Assembly (NCBI GenBank): GCA_022578605.1
Contig: MU394100.1
Coordinates: 62,001-126,000, forward strand
Reading direction: 5' to 3'
Source: Camillea tinctor
Taxonomy: Eukaryota; Ascomycota; Sordariomycetes; Xylariales; Xylariaceae
Length of the DNA: 64,000 bases
The translations under genes and the position numbers were made by a program. Shown in pieces: positions 58,186 through 64,000 of the stretch (positions within the stretch are counted from its first letter, which is position 1; the number at the start of each line of letters is the position of its first letter). Below the pieces are notes generated by a model. It was not told where the DNA came from. It saw only the letters and a program-made list of their open reading frames with translations, and did not search any database.

Positions 58186-61100
58186 ATGGCAAGCTCACCA
58201 CCAGGTTCTCCCAGTGCGCTACCCCCCCGTCCTGTGAGCGCCATGGTGAAGCCTACCTCGAGAAGCAACAGCCGCATGAGCATGACCAGCAAAGCTGGTG
58301 GAGGCAGTAGGGCATCAGACGAAGATGGAGGTCGGACCGCAGTACGAGTTGGTAAGTGATTGATTAGTGCCCATTCTCAAACCCCATACTTCTCTCCCCC
58401 CCTCCGATTCGATTGGATTGGCGATCGTGGATGTCGCATGGCTAATCGTGACCCTCTATTTGCTGCAGCCGTGCGTGTGCGCCCACCGTTGAAGCCCACC
58501 GACCCCGGTTACGATCTTATACCCCAACGATTTCAGAGATCCATGGTTCAGACCACCTCAGATACCACGATAACCATTGATGCGCCACAGGGCAAGAAGC
58601 TCTTTGTGTTCGATCGTGTCTTCAGCCCCGAAGTTATGCAGGATGGTATATGGGAATACCTCCACGATAGTGTCAATGCTTTCTTACAGGGCTACAATGT
58701 CTCCCTGCTTGCCTATGGCCAGTCTGGTGCAGGCAAGTCGTATACTATGGGCACCGCAGGCCCTTCTGAGGATGGCGACTTGGATTCAATGGGTACGTAG
58801 CTGGCCGATTAGTTGGTTGATTTCTTTTTTTTGACTCGCCGACTTGACCTGAAAAACCTCAACCTCGAGTATTTACTCGACCTTCTTGTTGTCTTCCTTT
58901 TTTCTTTTTTTTGTTTTCTTTTCCCAAAGGAGGGTATTACTAACTGGAGTCCCCTTATTGCAGGTGTTATCCCACGAGCAGCGACCGCCCTATTCGAGAA
59001 GCTTGACGGCCCATCGCGAAGCTCGAATCGCAACTCCATGTCTCAATTGAGAACCCCGGCGCGATACTCGATGCAGTCCCCATCCCCTAAAGCCGAGAAG
59101 AACTGGCAGATGAAGGCAACGTATGTTGAGATATACAACGAACAGCTGCGCGATCTGCTTGCCCCTGAACAACAAGACAGAGGTGCTGTCATAATCCGCG
59201 AGGACCAGAAGGGAAATATCCTCCTGACCGGCCTTCGTCAGATGGAGATCAACTCGGTAGATGATTTGATGTATGCCCTGAACTATGGCTCGTCGATTCG
59301 ACAGACCGATGCCACCGCTATAAATGCCAAGTCGTCGCGTTCCCACGCCGTGTTTAGCTTAAATCTGGTGCAGCGCAAGAGCAAGTTCTCGCAGCCGCAG
59401 GGTCCAGAGAAACGCTACTCTGTGCCGTTAGAAGCCATGACTGGCAGCAACGCCGAGACCTGGGTTACTACGGATAGTAAACTCCATTTTGTTGACTTGG
59501 CTGGCAGTGAACGAATGAAGAACACGGGTGCACAGGGTGACCGGGCCAAAGAAGGCATTGCCATCAACGCCGGTCTGGCTGCTCTCGGCAAGGTCATCGC
59601 CCAACTCTCGTCCCGCCAGACCAGCGCCCACATTTCCTACCGCGATTCCAAGTTGACTCGACTCCTTCAAGACTCCCTAGGCGGCAATGCAGTTACCTAT
59701 ATGATCGCCTGCGTGACTCCGGCCGAATTCCATCTCAGCGAGACGCTCAATACGGTTCAGTACGCGCAGCGAGCCCGAGCTATCCAGAGCAAGCCGAGAA
59801 TCCAGCAGGTGGAAGACAGTGACAAGCAGGCGACAATTGAGCGTTTGAAGGCTGAAGTGGCTTTTCTACGGGAACAAATCCGGAGTGCCGAGCGTGGTGG
59901 AGGGGAGAGGCGTAATGTTGTGGCGGGCGAGAGGTCCGAGCGGCAAAACGAGCGCGAAGCGGAACTACAAAATCAACTACTGGACGCACAGGAAAACTAC
60001 ACCACACTTAGTCAACGACATGCAAAGCTCATCGCAGAGATGGCAAAGGCACGGGATTCCGAGGCAGCTGGGAACCTGGCCCTTGATGAAACTCTTGATG
60101 ACAACGCGACTAAGAGGCTGAACCGGTCCAACTCTTTTGCCCAGGCCGTCGAACAGGTCGTGTTGGAGTATGAAAAGACCATCCAGTCGCTGGAGCAGAG
60201 TCTCTCCAGTACCCGTACCACCTTGTCTAACACCGAGACTACCCTGCTGGAGAAGGAGACGAAATGTGCTTACGTAGAAACTATTAACAGTCAGCTTCAA
60301 GCACGCCTCCACAAGCTGATGGATCGCGAGGCCAACACCGAGAGCTACCTCCATGACCTGGAGGCCAAGCTCGACGGCCACACCTCGGGCGAGGAGAAGA
60401 ATGCTACGATTATCATGGAGCTGCGCAAGGAAATCGCAAGGATCCGCGACAACGAAGCGGCCTGTGAAGATTATATCTCGACCCTTGAAGAGAGGCTCGC
60501 AGAGGCGGATCAGGACCAAGAATTGATGCAGAGAGAGATTGACAGGCTGGAGCAGGTCATAGAACGACAGCGAAGCCTTGGTAAGCTCGATAATCTGTTG
60601 CACGAGTTGGACCACATTCGTGAGGATGGTAAGCAGCCCGAGGGAGATGCTGAGCAGAGCAGCGGTGTCGGACACCGCCGCACCTTCTCGGAGCGGTCAA
60701 GCAAGAGCCATGCCAGCCGTCCCAGCCTAGGGCTCAGAGAAGTCCTTCCAGAAGTCGCCGAGGGCGCTGAGGAGGACACGAGCGAACACGCTACTTCTGA
60801 GGATACGAACGATGCAGGTGCACCTCTACGGTCTGATGATGAAAATGATGACGACGACGATTATGACGATGATGATCTGAACACACCGAGAGAGACACCT
60901 GACGCCGGCGCCTATCCCCAGAGTCCGGCGCAGAACCAGTTTGTCAACGACAAACTGGAGAGCGTGACCCAAGAATTAGTAGACCTACGCGTCGAACATG
61001 AGGCTACCCTCACCGAGTTTGAGCAGCTTCACAGTAAATATGAAGAGGCCATGCGAGCTCTATCCGAGATGCAAGACAGAATCGATGAAGCGCGACAGCC

Positions 61101-63744
61101 CGTGAGACAGAGAGACTCCATGTTATCCGTAACCTCACCAACACAGACTAGGCCGCCTTCTTTTTTATCCGATACCAAGTCCCACGACAAAGATGGGACT
61201 TATTTATCCTCGCGATCGCTTTCCTCGGAGCTATCCTCAGCATTGGACTCCCCTACTACTACGGAGACGCTCTATATCGAAGCAGCTGATGTATCGAGGC
61301 CCACCGAACCTGACGAGACCGTCACGGTGGATTCTTCTCTGAACGAGACCCTCGCTGCCGAGCTAGACCACCTCAAGGCCTTGGCCGCCGAAAAAGAGGC
61401 TGCCGAGAGGGAGCTGGCGGAGAAATATGCCCAGCTTGAGGAGAAGCATCACGAGACCCTCGATATTGTCGAAGAGCTTAAGACCGAGATTGCGAAGGCG
61501 AAGCATGCAGAACCTCCTTCTCCACGCACTGGTACCCATGTCATTCGCAGAAAATCGAGCCAGAATGTTATGATCATTGACCGGGCCCACCGATCCTTTG
61601 CTGCGCTTCGAAACATCGCGGCGGAAAACTTCGAGCAGCACCCCGATGTCATGCAAGGCTTCGAACTCAACCTGAATGCCGCCATGCACGAATTACATGC
61701 CAGATCGGAACGCATCCAGGAGCTCGAGGCAGATGTCGCCAATGCTAGAAAGGAGATGGAGACTAAAATGACAATTATCTCAGGCTTGACCCGCGAGCGA
61801 TCGAGTTTGAAGTCTAGTCCTATGGACATGGCTGTGGTATCTACGATGAAGGACCGGCTAGAGCACAACGAGCAGCAATTGAGGGAGATGCAAGAAGCCC
61901 ATGCCGCCCGGGAAAAGGAACTTTTAGCCGAACTAGAGGCTCTGCGCGTTTCTGTTAACGAGACAACCGACGCCAGATCTGTGTCGACAGTACAGCCGAA
62001 CCAGGACAACAGCGAGCAGGACGAGCTACTTGCTGCCCACGAGAAGAAGATTGCCGAGCTCGAGTCCGAACTTTCTGGCTGGGAAAGCAAACACCAGACC
62101 GCTTTGGAATCCATGAAGGGCACCGAACAGCAGATGATGCAGACAATCGAGGAACTCGAGGCCCAGGTGGCTGCTATTAATGCCAAATTCGACGAGGCTC
62201 AAGATAAGGAAGCAAAGACTGGCGATGAGGCTAAGGAGGCCGAAACCAAGCACCAAATCTTGGTTGCATCACTCCGTGGCGAGATTGAGGAGTACAAGTC
62301 TATCATCAGCAACAACTCCGCTAAAGTTGCTGAGCTAGAAGAGGCTCACTCTATTGCCAAAGCACAGCTTGAACAGGCCTATCAGGAACGCGATCTCGTG
62401 TCGGCTGAGGCTAGCGCTCAAAGGGAATTAATTGATCAGCTAGAAACCCAGATTGCCGAACACGAGAAGGCCCTGAGAACTCGCGAGCAGAAGATCGGAG
62501 ATCTGCAAGCTACCCATGTTGAGGAGCTTGATCGAGTTAGGGCTAGCACTAAGAGCGACTTCGATTCTCAATTAAACATCCTTATGATGGAGCATGCCGA
62601 GAACATCAAGCTGCTGGAAAGCGACGCCGCCGAGGCCCGAGAAGAGCTCATGAAGATCGCTACTCAGGTTGCCTTTGCATACGGACTCGATGCCAGCGTT
62701 GATAAGATATCTGAGCGCATTGACGATCTGATTGCAGATCAGAAGGTTCTCGTTGCTGAGCAACAACGAAGGGCAGAGCTTGAAGGTCACATCGACGAAC
62801 TCTCAACAATTAATAACACGATTATGCGCGATCTCGAACTCGTCAAATCCTCCCTCAATGATATACTCCGCGACGGTGACAACATCAAGACCCCCTACCC
62901 CTCCGTTTCGGAACAAATCGTGGCCCTCAAGAAGAAGATGGCAGATCTGGAGAATAAGAATAAGAAGCATTCCCGACTAGTAGAAGAACTAGAGGATCAA
63001 CTCCAAACAAACTACGACCAGGCCCAGATCACGAGCAACCGATTGTCTCATCTACAGTCAGAACGCAACTCGCAATTAGATGAGGCCAATGCGGCAAGAT
63101 CTCTTGCGCAGGCCGAACTAGAGGCCATTCGTGAAGAGATGGCTGCTCTCCAGGTAAATAACTACCCCCCATCGTCTGTACCTATATAAACATCGCTAAC
63201 CATATTTTAGGCTCGTGTGGGTGAGATTGACGCACCTAGACGAAATAATTCGATCACCTCTGTCGTGCGCAAGACTGCCTCCGTGGTTTCACTGCCATCT
63301 CCACCGCCGGCCATTCCCCTTCCTCCTCTCCCGAACGGAGGTACTACATCTCCTACGAGCAACCGACCACCTAGCAACGACCTGGCCTTGGCTCAGATTC
63401 GTGACGACCAAGATGCGCGTATTCGCAGTATTGAGAGACATCTAGATGCGGAGAGACAGCTTACTGCAACTTTGGAGGAGGCTCTTACCGATCTAGAGCG
63501 CCAATCCAAGCAGGTCAAGGCTGACTGCGATGCTTGGAAGAAACGAGCTCAAGAACTGGAGACTGAGGTCAAGGAGTTGAAGGCCAAGCCGCAGCAAGAC
63601 GCTAGATGGAGGGACAGTCTCAACCAGATCGAGGAAGAGCGCAAGAAGCGACAAGACGCTGAGAGGGCTCACATTCACCTGCAAGAGCGTATGAATGCTA
63701 TCAACAACAAGAAGAAGAAGAAGGGCAGCCTCAACTGCTTTTAA
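58186..63744 (+). CDS. Kinesin-4-like (KIF4/chromokinesin-type) motor protein
   Basis: A plus-end directed microtubule motor of the kinesin-4 type. Four exons: 58186-58351, 58469-58792, 58964-63153, 63211-63744, 1737 residues. Motor domain near the N-terminus: VRV|AVRVRPPLKPTDPG, a P-loop GQSGAGKS (139-146), GVIPRAATALFEKL, WQMKATYVEIYNEQLRDLL, switch I NAKSSRSH (284-291), switch II DLAGSE (341-346), and the motor-end SETLNTVQYAQRARAI. The long remainder is mostly Glu/Lys/Leu heptad coiled coil with an acidic DDDDDYDDDD patch, ending in KKKKKGSLNCF. The P-loop reads GQSGAGKS rather than GQTGSGKT, still a valid ATPase motif. All introns have clean GT/AG sites and phases. It is probably a spindle or microtubule-length regulator. 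Confidence 0.95.
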
Positions 63745-64000
63745 TTGTGTGGTTGGTGCAGAGCCCCCCTGGCGGCTCTTCTCCTTCTCAACCCACGTTG
63801 GCTGGGGGTATATTTTCCCTCCCAGTTGTCGTTGTCTTACGCTGTGGCCTGTTTGGGTCTTTGTTTTCTCTTGCTCGTGAAGCAGGCGATGGACAATACA
63901 TAATATGCAGGGAGTTCAGGAAAGGGGTCGGCCGCATTAATCTTTTCGTCTACCTTTTATTTTTCGCTTTGGCTTTCTAATGTCATATCCCCCTTCTGTA
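63745..64000. other. Kinesin 3' region at the right edge
   Basis: The sequence after the kinesin stop codon. It is probably its 3' UTR; no further gene is resolvable before the window ends. Confidence 0.5.

Overview
This window looks like nuclear DNA of a filamentous ascomycete (Pezizomycotina, most likely a sordariomycete). Genes are separated by AT-richer spacers full of TAGGTACCTA-like words, pyrimidine tracts and microsatellites. Many genes carry short introns of about 45-190 bases with GTRNGT donors and YAG acceptors. The products (Arp2/3 subunit, TRM6, eukaryotic flotillin, SAT4/PTH11-type rhodopsin-domain protein, chloroperoxidase, EME1, kinesin-4) are typical of such fungi. I see no operons, rRNA, convincing tRNA, CRISPR array or intact transposon.

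Layout: 1154-2470 (-) unknown poly-Thr protein; 3953-4872 (+) ARPC3; 5394-7402 (-) TRM6/GCD10; 8006-9830 (-) flotillin; 11589-12512 (+) unknown protein; 13330-15333 (+) protein with four Cys-rich repeats; 15878-17077 (-) possible OB-fold protein; 21020-22532 (+) rhodopsin-domain membrane protein; 25638-26604 (+) chloroperoxidase-like haem-thiolate peroxidase; 27709-28266 (-) single-pass membrane protein; 32961-33287 (+) small protein; 34830-37348 (+) S41-type secreted peptidase with a disturbed reading frame; 37883-38845 (-) LPMO-like secreted protein; 41621-42327 (+) alkyltransferase-like protein; 42848-43822 (-) histidine phosphatase with a PIP-box; 44418-45536 (-) thiazole synthase THI4 with a TPP riboswitch upstream; 46977-49064 (-) EME1; 58186-63744 (+) kinesin-4-like motor.

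The 41.6-49.1 kb block is the most interesting. It holds an alkylation-damage sensor (ATL), a phosphatase carrying a PCNA-binding motif and nuclear signal, a thiamine gene with an intact TPP riboswitch plus upstream ORFs, and a Holliday-junction nuclease subunit. The 13.3-15.3 kb gene encodes an internally fourfold zinc-finger-like repeat that I cannot assign to a named family with confidence. Between 25.6 and 38.9 kb there are three genes for secreted or surface proteins (peroxidase, peptidase, LPMO-like).

Gene-free stretches are long: 17.1-21.0, 22.5-25.6, 28.3-33.0 and especially 49.1-58.2 kb. Coding coordinates give the outer limits of each gene; introns are stated in the evidence. All exon joins were worked out by eye from splice signals, reading frame and remembered family patterns; no alignment or search was run.
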